Origin: Bacteroidia bacterium | Lineage (GTDB): Bacteria; Bacteroidota; Bacteroidia; B-17B0; Aurantibacillaceae | Length of the DNA: 64,000 bases | NCBI GenBank assembly: GCA_016787705.1 | Contig: JAEUTP010000008.1 | Coordinates: 558,001 to 622,000, forward strand | Direction of reading: 5' to 3' | Part shown: one piece after another, positions 25,791-32,919 of the stretch | How positions within the stretch are numbered: position 1 is the first letter of the stretch | How the letters are laid out: each line of letters begins with the position of its first letter | Made by a program: the position numbers and the translations under genes | Notes under the pieces: generated by a model | Databases searched by the model: none | What the model saw: the letters and a program-made list of their open reading frames with translations, nothing else | Told to the model about the DNA's origin: nothing

Positions 25791-26565
25791 AAAAACGAAT
25801 AACTTTTTGCCACAGGTTGGTATTATATTAGGCACAGGCCTTGGTGGATTAGTGAAAGAGATAATTGTAGAATTTGCAATTCCTTATAACGAAATTCCAA
25901 ACTTCCCCGTTAGTACTGTTGAAGGTCACAGCGGTAAATTAATTTTTGGAGAGCTGGGTGGCAAAAAAGTTATTGCCATGCAAGGGCGTTTTCATTTTTA
26001 CGAAGGTTATGATATGAAACAGGTAACTTTTCCTGTACGTATTATGAAAGCGCTTGGTGTAAAAACTTTGTGCGTAAGCAATGCCAGCGGCGGCATGAAT
26101 TCTAAATTTGAAGTAGGTGAAATTATGATCATTAACGATCATATTAATTTATTTCCAACCAATCCTTTAATAGGAAAAAATATCGATCAGCTGGGCCCGC
26201 GTTTTCCGGATATGAGCGAGGCTTATAAAAAATCGTATGTTGCTTTAGCAAAAGAAATTGCAAAAGAAAATAATATTAAAGTAAGCGAAGGTGTGTATGC
26301 GGGCTTAAGCGGCCCTTGTTTTGAAACACCGGCAGAATACCGTTACTTATGGCGTACTGGTGCTGATGTAGTGGGTATGAGTACGGTACCTGAAGTTATT
26401 GTTGCTAAACACAGCGGCATGGATGTTTTTGGTATTAGCATTGTAACAGATTTGGGTGTTGAAGGCGTGGTACAAAATGTAAGTCATGAAGAAGTACAGC
26501 ACATTGCCAAATTACAAGAACCAAAAATGACCTTATTGATGAAGGAATTGATCAGGAAAATCTGA
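25750..26565 (+). CDS. punA: Purine nucleoside phosphorylase (PNP I, trimeric type)
   Basis: 271 residues. The phosphate-binding GTGLGGL, the VEGHSGKL and MQGRFHFYEGY segments, SNASGGMN and AGLSGPCFETPAEYR with VVGMSTVPE are the hallmarks of the trimeric purine nucleoside phosphorylases. It cleaves inosine and guanosine with phosphate to base plus ribose-1-phosphate in the cytoplasm (salvage). It overlaps lpxK by 41 nt, an unusually long overlap that implies coupled expression. Alternative: a methylthioadenosine phosphorylase, less likely given the size and motifs. Confidence 0.9.
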   Translation: MLEQIEFTTKSIREKTNNFLPQVGIILGTGLGGLVKEIIVEFAIPYNEIPNFPVSTVEGHSGKLIFGELGGKKVIAMQGRFHFYEGYDMKQVTFPVRIMKALGVKTLCVSNASGGMNSKFEVGEIMIINDHINLFPTNPLIGKNIDQLGPRFPDMSEAYKKSYVALAKEIAKENNIKVSEGVYAGLSGPCFETPAEYRYLWRTGADVVGMSTVPEVIVAKHSGMDVFGISIVTDLGVEGVVQNVSHEEVQHIAKLQEPKMTLLMKELIRKI

Positions 26566-26574
26566 TTATGTGAT

Positions 26575-26632
26575 GGAACACAGATGACACAGATCTAGCA
26601 TATTATCACTGATTCAAATCTGAGCCAATCAT
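26575..26632. repeat. Intergenic repeat, ACACAGATGACACAGAT family
   Basis: GGAACACAGATGACACAGATC is followed by a partly complementary GATTCAAATCTGAGCC. It lies in the 94-nt gap between the convergent punA and an unknown gene. Only one arm is well preserved. Confidence 0.5.
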
Positions 26633-26659
26633 ATTCATGAGTGTTATCAATGTTATATT

Positions 26660-27172
26660 TTAAAACTCACAATTCACCAAACTTTGCTCATCGCCCATGG
26701 ATGTTGTTGTTTGAATTAAGCCAATGCCTTTTGCGTAGTAGTATTGTGTAAAATAATTAAGCGGCATTATATTACCATTCATTGATATTTTACTTTCGGC
26801 TTCTATCATCATTACATTTTCAAACTGCTTGCCTTTTACATCGCGGTTAGATCCTACTTCTTTTACCGTGATTATTAAAATACTATCCAGACCATTGGCT
26901 TTAAATTTTATTTCCCAGGTATCGCCTACTTTTGCATCGTCTTTTAAAAGCGTATTAATTGTTCCTTCTTCAAAAGAATCTGTTACATAATTATTACCTT
27001 CTTTTCTAAAAAGTACATTCTTGTTCATTAACAAATTTACCATTGTAAACTCATTGGGATAAGAAGGATTTACCGCCGTAACCGAATTAATGTAGCTTGA
27101 TCCGTCTTTACTTACGTACGTCCATGCAAAACCTACGCGCAATGGGTAATAAACTTCTACGCCGTCTGTCAT
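26660..27172 (-). CDS. Hypothetical protein
   Basis: 170 residues from ATG at 27172. There is no signal peptide or membrane segment, so it would be cytoplasmic unless the start is wrong. It begins MTDGVEVYYPLRVGFAWTY, a phrase like the 'xxxPLxxGxxWTY' opening of many Bacteroidota envelope beta proteins, and is mostly beta, ending SMGDEQSLVNCEF. It is the last gene of a nine-gene minus-strand run (31411-32040 down to here), 12 nt after the preceding gene. I recognise no named family. Confidence 0.6.
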   Translation of the reverse strand: MTDGVEVYYPLRVGFAWTYVSKDGSSYINSVTAVNPSYPNEFTMVNLLMNKNVLFRKEGNNYVTDSFEEGTINTLLKDDAKVGDTWEIKFKANGLDSILIITVKEVGSNRDVKGKQFENVMMIEAESKISMNGNIMPLNYFTQYYYAKGIGLIQTTTSMGDEQSLVNCEF

Positions 27173-27184
27173 GATGTTTATTTT

Positions 27185-27646
27185 TTATTGGTTCTTATAA
27201 ACATACACATTTTCAATTACAACTTTTTCTTCCTTCTTATTTACAATTTGAATTAATAGTTTGTTTTTTGTGTAGGAAGAAGAACCGTTTATTAAGCTAA
27301 TGAATTCAAATTCTTTTTTTAATTTATTATCTACCGGATCTTTACTTTCTTTTATCACGTAAAGCGATTCGTACTTTAAACCGGGCATGTAACTTACCTG
27401 AACAATGCTGTCGTTAGATGATCGTATCATCTTACCGTTTTCAATATAAACAGCAATAGAGCGCTTTAAAGAGTCGGGAATAACCAAATAAAAAAGATTC
27501 TTAGATGAAGAAATAACAGAATCTGCTTTTTCTTTTGGAAAAAAATAAATTAACAAAGAATTTTTTTGGAATTTTATTTTTTGAGGTGTTTGAGAATTAA
27601 GTGTTCCGGAAAGAAAAAAGATGAATACATAAGAAATAAATTTCAT
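27185..27646 (-). CDS. Hypothetical exported protein
   Basis: 153 residues. The signal peptide ends at about residue 19 (LNSQ). The mature part is beta-rich and Lys-rich, with FKTQ-poor, low-complexity stretches such as KIKFQKNSLLIYFFPKEKAD. No motif is recognised. It lies 13 nt after tatA on the same strand and 12 nt before the next unknown gene, so it is in the same operon. Confidence 0.6.
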   Translation of the reverse strand: MKFISYVFIFFLSGTLNSQTPQKIKFQKNSLLIYFFPKEKADSVISSSKNLFYLVIPDSLKRSIAVYIENGKMIRSSNDSIVQVSYMPGLKYESLYVIKESKDPVDNKLKKEFEFISLINGSSSYTKNKLLIQIVNKKEEKVVIENVYVYKNQ

Positions 27647-27659
27647 CTTTTTAAAAATT

Positions 27660-27911
27660 TTATTCTTTCTCGAGTTCTTTCTTTACTTCTTGAATATGCT
27701 CGTTAACTTGCTCAGTAATACCACCGGTACTGTTCTGAATATCTTTTTGTATGCCATTAGTTGCATCTTTAAACTCACGAATGCCTTTGCCTAAAGTTTT
27801 TGCAATACTTGGTATACCTTTACCACCAAATAAAAGCAGGATCACAAATAAAATAATTACTACTTCGCCGCCACCTAAATTTAAAAATAATATAAACTGG
27901 TTAAATGTCAT
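27660..27911 (-). CDS. tatA: Twin-arginine translocase pore subunit TatA/TatE-like
   Basis: 83 residues. One N-terminal membrane helix with GGGEVVIILFVILLLFGG, then the FGG-KxIPSIAKTLGKGIREF amphipathic helix with the conserved Phe-Gly hinge and a charged tail (VKKELEKE), is the TatA plan. TatA oligomers form the export pore with TatC. It is 1 nt after the stop of the 35-residue membrane ORF. tatC itself is at 16887-17726, so the Tat genes are split. Confidence 0.88.
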   Translation of the reverse strand: MTFNQFILFLNLGGGEVVIILFVILLLFGGKGIPSIAKTLGKGIREFKDATNGIQKDIQNSTGGITEQVNEHIQEVKKELEKE

Positions 27912-27912
27912 G

Positions 27913-28020
27913 TTAATCTTTCCTCCTCATAAATCTAAAAACAACAATTGCGCCCGTAATAAAAACCACTCCAATAAATAAAGCAATTAAAATATCGCCA
28001 AAGTCTGTTTTGCTGTTCAT
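27913..28020 (-). CDS. 35-residue single-helix membrane peptide
   Basis: ATG at 28020, TAA at 27915-27913. The peptide (starting MNSKTDFGDILIALFIG) has one membrane helix (about residues 9-28) and a basic end, RFMRRKD. It sits 21 nt after the aspartoacylase-like gene and 1 nt before tatA. A Shine-Dalgarno-like AGGAGG in its last codons serves tatA, so a coupled arrangement is likely. It resembles small membrane leader or accessory peptides but no family is recognised. Confidence 0.5.
   Translation of the reverse strand: MNSKTDFGDILIALFIGVVFITGAIVVFRFMRRKD
27922..27927 (-). promoter_or_regulatory. Canonical Shine-Dalgarno of tatA
   Basis: AGGAGG on the minus strand, 10 nt before the tatA ATG. 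It lies inside the last codons (RR) of the 35-residue ORF. Few genes in this window have such a site, so it is worth noting. Confidence 0.7.
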
Positions 28021-28041
28021 TTGGTAAAGTTAATCATTAAA

Positions 28042-28995
28042 TCACTCTTCATCAATGCCTAAATGAATTAATGCATCGCCCTGGTTAACCACCGGCTGAT
28101 TGTTAATTCCCACAATATAACCATTAACAGGGCTATGAATTTTATCTTCTGCTTCGCCAAAAGGATTACAAATAACACCTAAAAGGTCACCTTTACGTAC
28201 ATGAGAGCCATTATTGGCATTCATATGAAAAAGCCCGCTACTATTGGCACGTACCCACGTATCATCCTTAATTTTAACAGATGGATTGTGAGGCAGATCA
28301 AAATCGATCATGTTATAAGATTGCATTAAACGCAAACAACCATTTACCCCTTCGTTAATTGCTAAATAATCAAAACGCATACTTTCGCCGCCTTCGTACA
28401 CTAAAATAGGTTTACCTTTTTTTGCAGCCTCTTTTCTAAAAGTACCATCGCGGTAAGAACTATCAATAATTAAAGATGTTGCGAATCGTTCCGCAAGCGC
28501 TACATTATCCGGAAAATCAAATACGCAACGCAACTGCGGGTAGTTGTTGATTTTAGCGCCACCTGTATGAAAATCAAAACCAAAATCAATAACCGGTATA
28601 ATGTGTTTCATCATATCGTATGCAATACGGCTTCCTAACGATCCGCTTTTTGTACCAGGGAAACACCTGTTCAAATCTCGACCATCGGGCAAATCGCGGC
28701 TACCATATAAAAATGAAACCACATTAATTACAGGAATAGCAACCAGCGTTCCGCACTTTAAATTCTCTACCTCATCACGCGAAATTACTTTACGTATTAT
28801 TTCAATACCGTTTGTCTCTTCACCATGCATGCCCGCGCATAATAAAACAGAAGGGCCTTCTTTTTTTGAATGAATAACGTGAACAGGAATTTCGATCTTT
28901 GTTTTTGTATGCAATTCATACGAATTTAGAATAACCGTTTTATTTTGTCCCGGTTCAATTTTTTGACCATTTATGGTTATTGTTTTTTGTGCCAT
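28042..28995 (-). CDS. Succinylglutamate desuccinylase/aspartoacylase-family zinc protein
   Basis: 317 residues. The zinc motif HGEE (H57, E60), with GMHGEETNGIEI around it, and a second histidine in FDFHTGG are those of the AstE/AspA M14-like family. It lacks a signal peptide. It directly follows rimK and the RimB-like gene (gaps of 3 nt), an arrangement seen in bacterial rim modules. I infer trimming of glutamate or another amino acid added by RimK, or hydrolysis of an N-acyl amino acid. The substrate is not established. Confidence 0.85.
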   Translation of the reverse strand: MAQKTITINGQKIEPGQNKTVILNSYELHTKTKIEIPVHVIHSKKEGPSVLLCAGMHGEETNGIEIIRKVISRDEVENLKCGTLVAIPVINVVSFLYGSRDLPDGRDLNRCFPGTKSGSLGSRIAYDMMKHIIPVIDFGFDFHTGGAKINNYPQLRCVFDFPDNVALAERFATSLIIDSSYRDGTFRKEAAKKGKPILVYEGGESMRFDYLAINEGVNGCLRLMQSYNMIDFDLPHNPSVKIKDDTWVRANSSGLFHMNANNGSHVRKGDLLGVICNPFGEAEDKIHSPVNGYIVGINNQPVVNQGDALIHLGIDEE

Positions 28996-28998
28996 AAA

Positions 28999-29895
28999 TT
29001 ATTCGCCGGGCTTATTAAATTCATTACGCTCAACGTACTCAATAATTTTTCCGGCAATATCTACGCCTGTAGCGCCTTCAATACCTTCAAGACCAGGAGA
29101 TGAATTTACCTCCATAACCAATGGACCACGTTTTGATTGTAACAGATCAACACCGGCAATACCTAAACCTAATTTTTTTGCCGCTTTAATAGCAGTTGCC
29201 CTTTCTTCAGGCGTAAGTGTAATAACTTTTGCTGTGCCGCCGCGGTGCAAATTACTTCTAAACTCTCCAGGTTTTGCAGTACGTTTCATAGCGCCTACAA
29301 CCTGCCCGTCTACCACAAACACACGCAAATCTGCCCCTTTAGCTTCTTTAATAAATTCCTGCACCAGCATATTTGCCTTTAATTTCATAAAAGCTTCCAA
29401 CACGCTTTTTGCTGCTTTTTGATTTTCGGCCAAAATAACACCGATGCCTTGCGTACCTTCTAAAAGCTTTACTACACAAGGTGCGCCGCCAACACTCTCA
29501 ATAACATTATCAATATCTTTTTCTTTTGGTGAAGATGCAAAACCTGTTTTAGGAATTCCCAAACCGGCGCGTGCCAAAATTTGAAGACTTCTTAATTTAT
29601 CACGAGAACGCACTAATGCTTGTGATTCTACAGCAGTAAAGATCTTCATCATTTCAAACTGGCGAACAACCGCCGAGCCATAAAATGTTGCAGATGCCCC
29701 AATCCGGGGAATTACAGCATTTACATCTTTTACCTCTTTACCGTTGAAATAAATGTGCGGTCTACCCTGCTCAATTACCAGTACACATTTCATGTGATCC
29801 AATAAAAGTACTTCGTGTCCGCGTTTTTCTGCCGCTTCAACTAAGCGCTTTGTAGAATATAAATTTTTATTACGTGATAGTATCGCAATTCTCAT
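28999..29895 (-). CDS. rimK: RimK-type ATP-grasp alpha-L-glutamate ligase
   Basis: 298 residues, ATP-grasp fold: N-terminal [34 protein letters not shown], the glycine-rich [14 protein letters not shown] and the metal site [14 protein letters not shown]. RimK adds glutamates to the C-terminus of ribosomal protein S6 in Enterobacteria; other members ligate amino acids to different acceptors. Size and motifs match RimK. It lies between the RimB-like gene and the aspartoacylase-like gene with 3-nt gaps on both sides. Confidence 0.9.
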   Translation of the reverse strand: MRIAILSRNKNLYSTKRLVEAAEKRGHEVLLLDHMKCVLVIEQGRPHIYFNGKEVKDVNAVIPRIGASATFYGSAVVRQFEMMKIFTAVESQALVRSRDKLRSLQILARAGLGIPKTGFASSPKEKDIDNVIESVGGAPCVVKLLEGTQGIGVILAENQKAAKSVLEAFMKLKANMLVQEFIKEAKGADLRVFVVDGQVVGAMKRTAKPGEFRSNLHRGGTAKVITLTPEERATAIKAAKKLGLGIAGVDLLQSKRGPLVMEVNSSPGLEGIEGATGVDIAGKIIEYVERNEFNKPGE

Positions 29896-29898
29896 AAT

Positions 29899-30366
29899 CT
29901 ATGTTTTTGTTTGTGTGAGTTTAATAAATCCCGGTTTTATTTTTTTACCGCCTGTATGAATTTGATTGGCATCGATAATAAATTTTCCTTTTACAAGCCT
30001 ACGCCCTATTAATACCGGGTAACGCATATTGCCGCGATCGGAAAGCGAAACAGTAGACCAGATCTTTTTCTTACCGATCTTTACAACAGTTTTTATAATG
30101 TAACGTTCTTCCATTTCGCCAAAAGAGTTTTTTATTTTTTTTTGAAAAAAATCTTCAAAGCGCTGCATTTTGTGATCATCGTTAACAACAATAAAATACA
30201 AAACAGGTTTTTCGTTCTCGGTTTTAATAAAGATCTCTTCACAATGAATGGAAGAAGTATAAGCCCCGGTATCTATTTTAGCTTCAATATTAAAAACACC
30301 TAATAAAGGAAAATCAACAAACTCCCGTCTACCAATTAATCTCAGTTTATGTCTTTTTGTTTGCAT
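29899..30366 (-). CDS. RimB-like retropepsin (ATP-dependent zinc protease family)
   Basis: 155 residues from ATG at 30366; an alternative ATG at 30390 adds eight residues (NASIRC and neighbours) and overlaps the oxidoreductase further, so the shorter start is preferred. Motif KIDTGAYTSSIH contains the DTG of aspartic retropepsin-like proteases (Asp32). In Pseudomonas RimB belongs to the RimABK system that modifies and processes ribosomal protein S6, so this gene probably acts with RimK. Zinc in the old family name is not supported by the sequence. Confidence 0.85.
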   Translation of the reverse strand: MQTKRHKLRLIGRREFVDFPLLGVFNIEAKIDTGAYTSSIHCEEIFIKTENEKPVLYFIVVNDDHKMQRFEDFFQKKIKNSFGEMEERYIIKTVVKIGKKKIWSTVSLSDRGNMRYPVLIGRRLVKGKFIIDANQIHTGGKKIKPGFIKLTQTKT

Positions 30367-31414
30367 ACAACGAATAGAAGCGTTCTGCATTAACTTCCTT
30401 AGGCAGATCTTCTTTTTGCAAGTAGAAATTTACGAACTTTTTTGCAAAATACGGTGCTAACATTACGCCTTTTGTGCCTAACCCGTTAAAAATAAACAGT
30501 TTCTTATATTCAGGATGCAGGCCTATGATTGGCCTTCTGTCAATTGAAGATGGCCTGACACCGGCCTGGTGAGCGATAATTTGGTACTTACAGCTTATCA
30601 TCTGGCTTAGCTTTTGCTCTAGTTCTACCAAAGCTTTTTTGGTTGGCTCCTCGGTAAGATCGTTCCATTCATAAGTAGCACCTACTTTAAAATTATCATT
30701 TGCAAACTGCATGATGAAACCATTTTTATTAAAAATATGATCTTTTAATTTTAATTGCGGTGCAGAAATCTCGATAGTTTCGCCCTTGGCTGGCTTAAGT
30801 GGAATCCAGTTAAAATAAGGATTGTTTTTTACAAGATAACCTTCGCAAAAAATAATATTATTTGCAGTAATATCTTTATAAGAAATTAATTTTTCATTTA
30901 CGTTTAATTGCGAATGATCAAAAACTTCATCCATTAAATTTTTTTCAAAAAGTGCATCTGTTGCTTTTAAAAACTCCGACACATTTAAGTTGCCACTGTG
31001 CTCTACAAGCCCATAACTCTCAGTAAGCTTACAGTTTTTTAACTCTGCGGAATTGGCATCATGAATTTCCGGATCTAAAAAATCACTTAATTCAGATTTC
31101 ACTTTCTTTTGCCAGAGAATTTTTTCCTGCTCTTCAACAAAGGGTTTTATGATAGCACGTTGCGTGATTAATTTTGTTCGGCTTTTATATTCAACATCTT
31201 TGTAAAATGTATTGAGATAAGAAATTAGTTCATCGGCCAGCCAGCTTTTGGTCATGCGTTTAAAAACAATAGGATTCCATATGCCAGCGGCCGCCTTGGA
31301 ACAATTACTCAGATCATGATTGCCAATGATCTTAAAAGAAATATTGTTTTGGTGAAACGTGTGTGCTATAACACTTGCTGCTAAACCTCTTCCAACAATA
31401 ATAAAATCGATCAT
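30347..31414 (-). CDS. FAD-dependent oxidoreductase (DAO family)
   Basis: 355 residues. The N-terminal FAD dinucleotide motif is GRGLAASVIAHTFH, and the C-terminal segment GLGTKGVMLAPYFAK matches the DAO family. AAAGIWNPI near residue 45 is as in glycine-oxidase-like members (ThiO/MnmC-C type). It oxidises an amine or sarcosine-like substrate with FAD; the substrate cannot be told. Its start overlaps the stop of the preceding gene by four bases (ATGA) and its stop overlaps the RimB start, so it sits in the operon. Confidence 0.83.
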   Translation of the reverse strand: MIDFIIVGRGLAASVIAHTFHQNNISFKIIGNHDLSNCSKAAAGIWNPIVFKRMTKSWLADELISYLNTFYKDVEYKSRTKLITQRAIIKPFVEEQEKILWQKKVKSELSDFLDPEIHDANSAELKNCKLTESYGLVEHSGNLNVSEFLKATDALFEKNLMDEVFDHSQLNVNEKLISYKDITANNIIFCEGYLVKNNPYFNWIPLKPAKGETIEISAPQLKLKDHIFNKNGFIMQFANDNFKVGATYEWNDLTEEPTKKALVELEQKLSQMISCKYQIIAHQAGVRPSSIDRRPIIGLHPEYKKLFIFNGLGTKGVMLAPYFAKKFVNFYLQKEDLPKEVNAERFYSLYANKKT

Positions 31415-32040
31415 TTTTTATTTTCCGATCTAACGTGTGGATTATAATTTCGTTTTATACCACGGTACGCTCCTGAAAAGAACAAAAAGAAACGTACGCC
31501 CAAAAGGTTTTGCTTGTAATTAAATTCACCAAACAATTCGGCGCCAACACCAATATCGTAAACTAATTTAGTAGCTATTTGTACACACACATAACCGCCT
31601 GCGCCCTGATAAAACGAAGGCTTGTAAATATTACCTGTATCAAGCACGCCATGCACACCGGTAAAAAAAGTTGGTCCGGCAAAGGCGGCAAAATTATATT
31701 TTGCGGTTTCTTTTCTATAACCATAACCCACTTTAAATTGTGTATGATTGTTTTCTAAAAGTTTGTCGCCACTAATACCAAAACCTGCCTGAAAATACTG
31801 CCTGCGGATATGAAAATGGAAGTCAAGGCCAACTCCTTGTTGCATTTCAGCTCTTAAGGATGAATTAAAAAATGAAGCGCCAATTGTTAAATAGTTGTTG
31901 TATTTACGATAACGTTTACCGTCGTTTAATATCTCTTCTTTTCTATCGTAAGGTGGCTTACCTGTAATAAGAATAGGTTCCTGCGCTAAAAGCCCTGAGC
32001 AATAAAAAAAAGCTAATATGAATACAAGTTTTTTGATAAT
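31411..32040 (-). CDS. Outer-membrane beta-barrel-like protein with non-canonical start
   Basis: 209 residues reading from ATT at 32040. The first 20 residues (IIKKLVFILAFFYCSGLLAQ) form a signal peptide, and the rest is beta-rich with repeated aromatic/glycine strands, for example QAGFGISGDKLLENNHTQFK and ELFGEFNYKQNLLGVRFFLF, as in porin-like barrels. The nearest ATG (31845) would remove the signal peptide and 65 residues, so the true start must be upstream. No ATG/GTG/TTG exists in frame there; ATT or ATC is likeliest. It begins the operon leading into the oxidoreductase. Confidence 0.6.
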   Translation of the reverse strand: MIKKLVFILAFFYCSGLLAQEPILITGKPPYDRKEEILNDGKRYRKYNNYLTIGASFFNSSLRAEMQQGVGLDFHFHIRRQYFQAGFGISGDKLLENNHTQFKVGYGYRKETAKYNFAAFAGPTFFTGVHGVLDTGNIYKPSFYQGAGGYVCVQIATKLVYDIGVGAELFGEFNYKQNLLGVRFFLFFSGAYRGIKRNYNPHVRSENKK

Positions 32041-32041
32041 A

Positions 32042-32049
32042 CAAAGATA
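32042..32049 (-). promoter_or_regulatory. TAnnTTTG -7 box near the barrel gene
   Basis: TATCTTTG on the minus strand, ending one base before the ATT start. No clear -33 TTTG is visible. If used, transcription would begin at or just inside the first codons. Confidence 0.4.
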
Positions 32050-32138
32050 AACAGAATATTAGTTTAGACGCTTATTTTATAGTGTGAAACTTTGCAAATG
32101 GCAGATAATCTTTATATCTGGCGTTTGCGGTATAGTTA

Positions 32139-32188
32139 GCCACATATTTCGCAAATTAAAAAATCCGTGCAAATTTGTGTAATCTATA
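32139..32188. repeat. Intergenic repeat, GCCACA/CAAATTTGTGTAATCT family
   Basis: GCCACATATTTCGCAAATTA and the following CCGTGCAAATTTGTGTAATC are approximately complementary. It sits in the 186-nt gap between the beta-barrel gene and the MBL hydrolase gene, both on the minus strand. It belongs to the same group of words as the other intergenic repeats. Confidence 0.55.
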
Positions 32189-32226
32189 GTAAAATGTATC
32201 TGAGCAGAGAGGCTACAATTAAAATT

Positions 32227-32865
32227 TTAAATTAAAAAAGGATTGGTTTGCTTCTCAAAACCAATAGTGGTGGCGGTCCCGTGGCCACTATATACTTTTA
32301 CATCATCGGGCAACACAAATAATTTTTCACGAATGGAACGCAATAATGTTTCATGATCGCCTTTTGGAAGGTCGGTGCGGCCAATACTATTGTAAAAAAG
32401 CACGTCGCCACTGATGAGCAATTTATTTTCCTTATTATAAAAAGAAATACTTCCGGGCGAATGACCCGGTGTAAAAATAGTTTCAAATTCGTATTGGCCT
32501 AAAACGATGTTATTGCCCGGCTCAATATATTTTTCCGGAAAAGGAGAGGCCTCAAATGGAACCCCATACATAGTTGCGGTTTGCGGTAAGCGCTCAATAA
32601 AAAAAACTTCTTCCTTGTGCGCTTCGGGTAAAAGACCATAAGTATCAAAAATAAATTTATTGCCTAAAATATGATCAATATGCGCATGCGTTAAAAGCAG
32701 GCGGGTTAGGTTTAATTTTTTTTCTTCGACGAAATTTTTGAGTGTTGTGTTTTCTGAAGAAGAAGAATTTCCAGGATCAATAATAAAAGCGGTTCCTTTA
32801 TCATCAAATAATAAATACGTGTTTTGTTGAAAAGGATTAAAGGTGAAGGATTTAAGGTATAACAT
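32227..32865 (-). CDS. MBL-fold metallo-hydrolase (glyoxalase II-like)
   Basis: 212 residues. The metal site THAHIDH (59-65) matches HxHxDH, and the third ligand is in FTPGHSPGS; SGDVLFYNSIGRTD fits hydroxyacylglutathione hydrolase-like members. In this phylum such enzymes hydrolyse thioesters, but the substrate here is not shown. It lies 54 nt downstream of the amidohydrolase on the same strand and stands apart from the operon ending with the beta-barrel gene. Confidence 0.87.
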   Translation of the reverse strand: MLYLKSFTFNPFQQNTYLLFDDKGTAFIIDPGNSSSSENTTLKNFVEEKKLNLTRLLLTHAHIDHILGNKFIFDTYGLLPEAHKEEVFFIERLPQTATMYGVPFEASPFPEKYIEPGNNIVLGQYEFETIFTPGHSPGSISFYNKENKLLISGDVLFYNSIGRTDLPKGDHETLLRSIREKLFVLPDDVKVYSGHGTATTIGFEKQTNPFLI

Positions 32866-32919
32866 ATTATTTATTTAGAAATTTATGATTGACGATTTAC
32901 AATTGTAATACTGTCAAAT

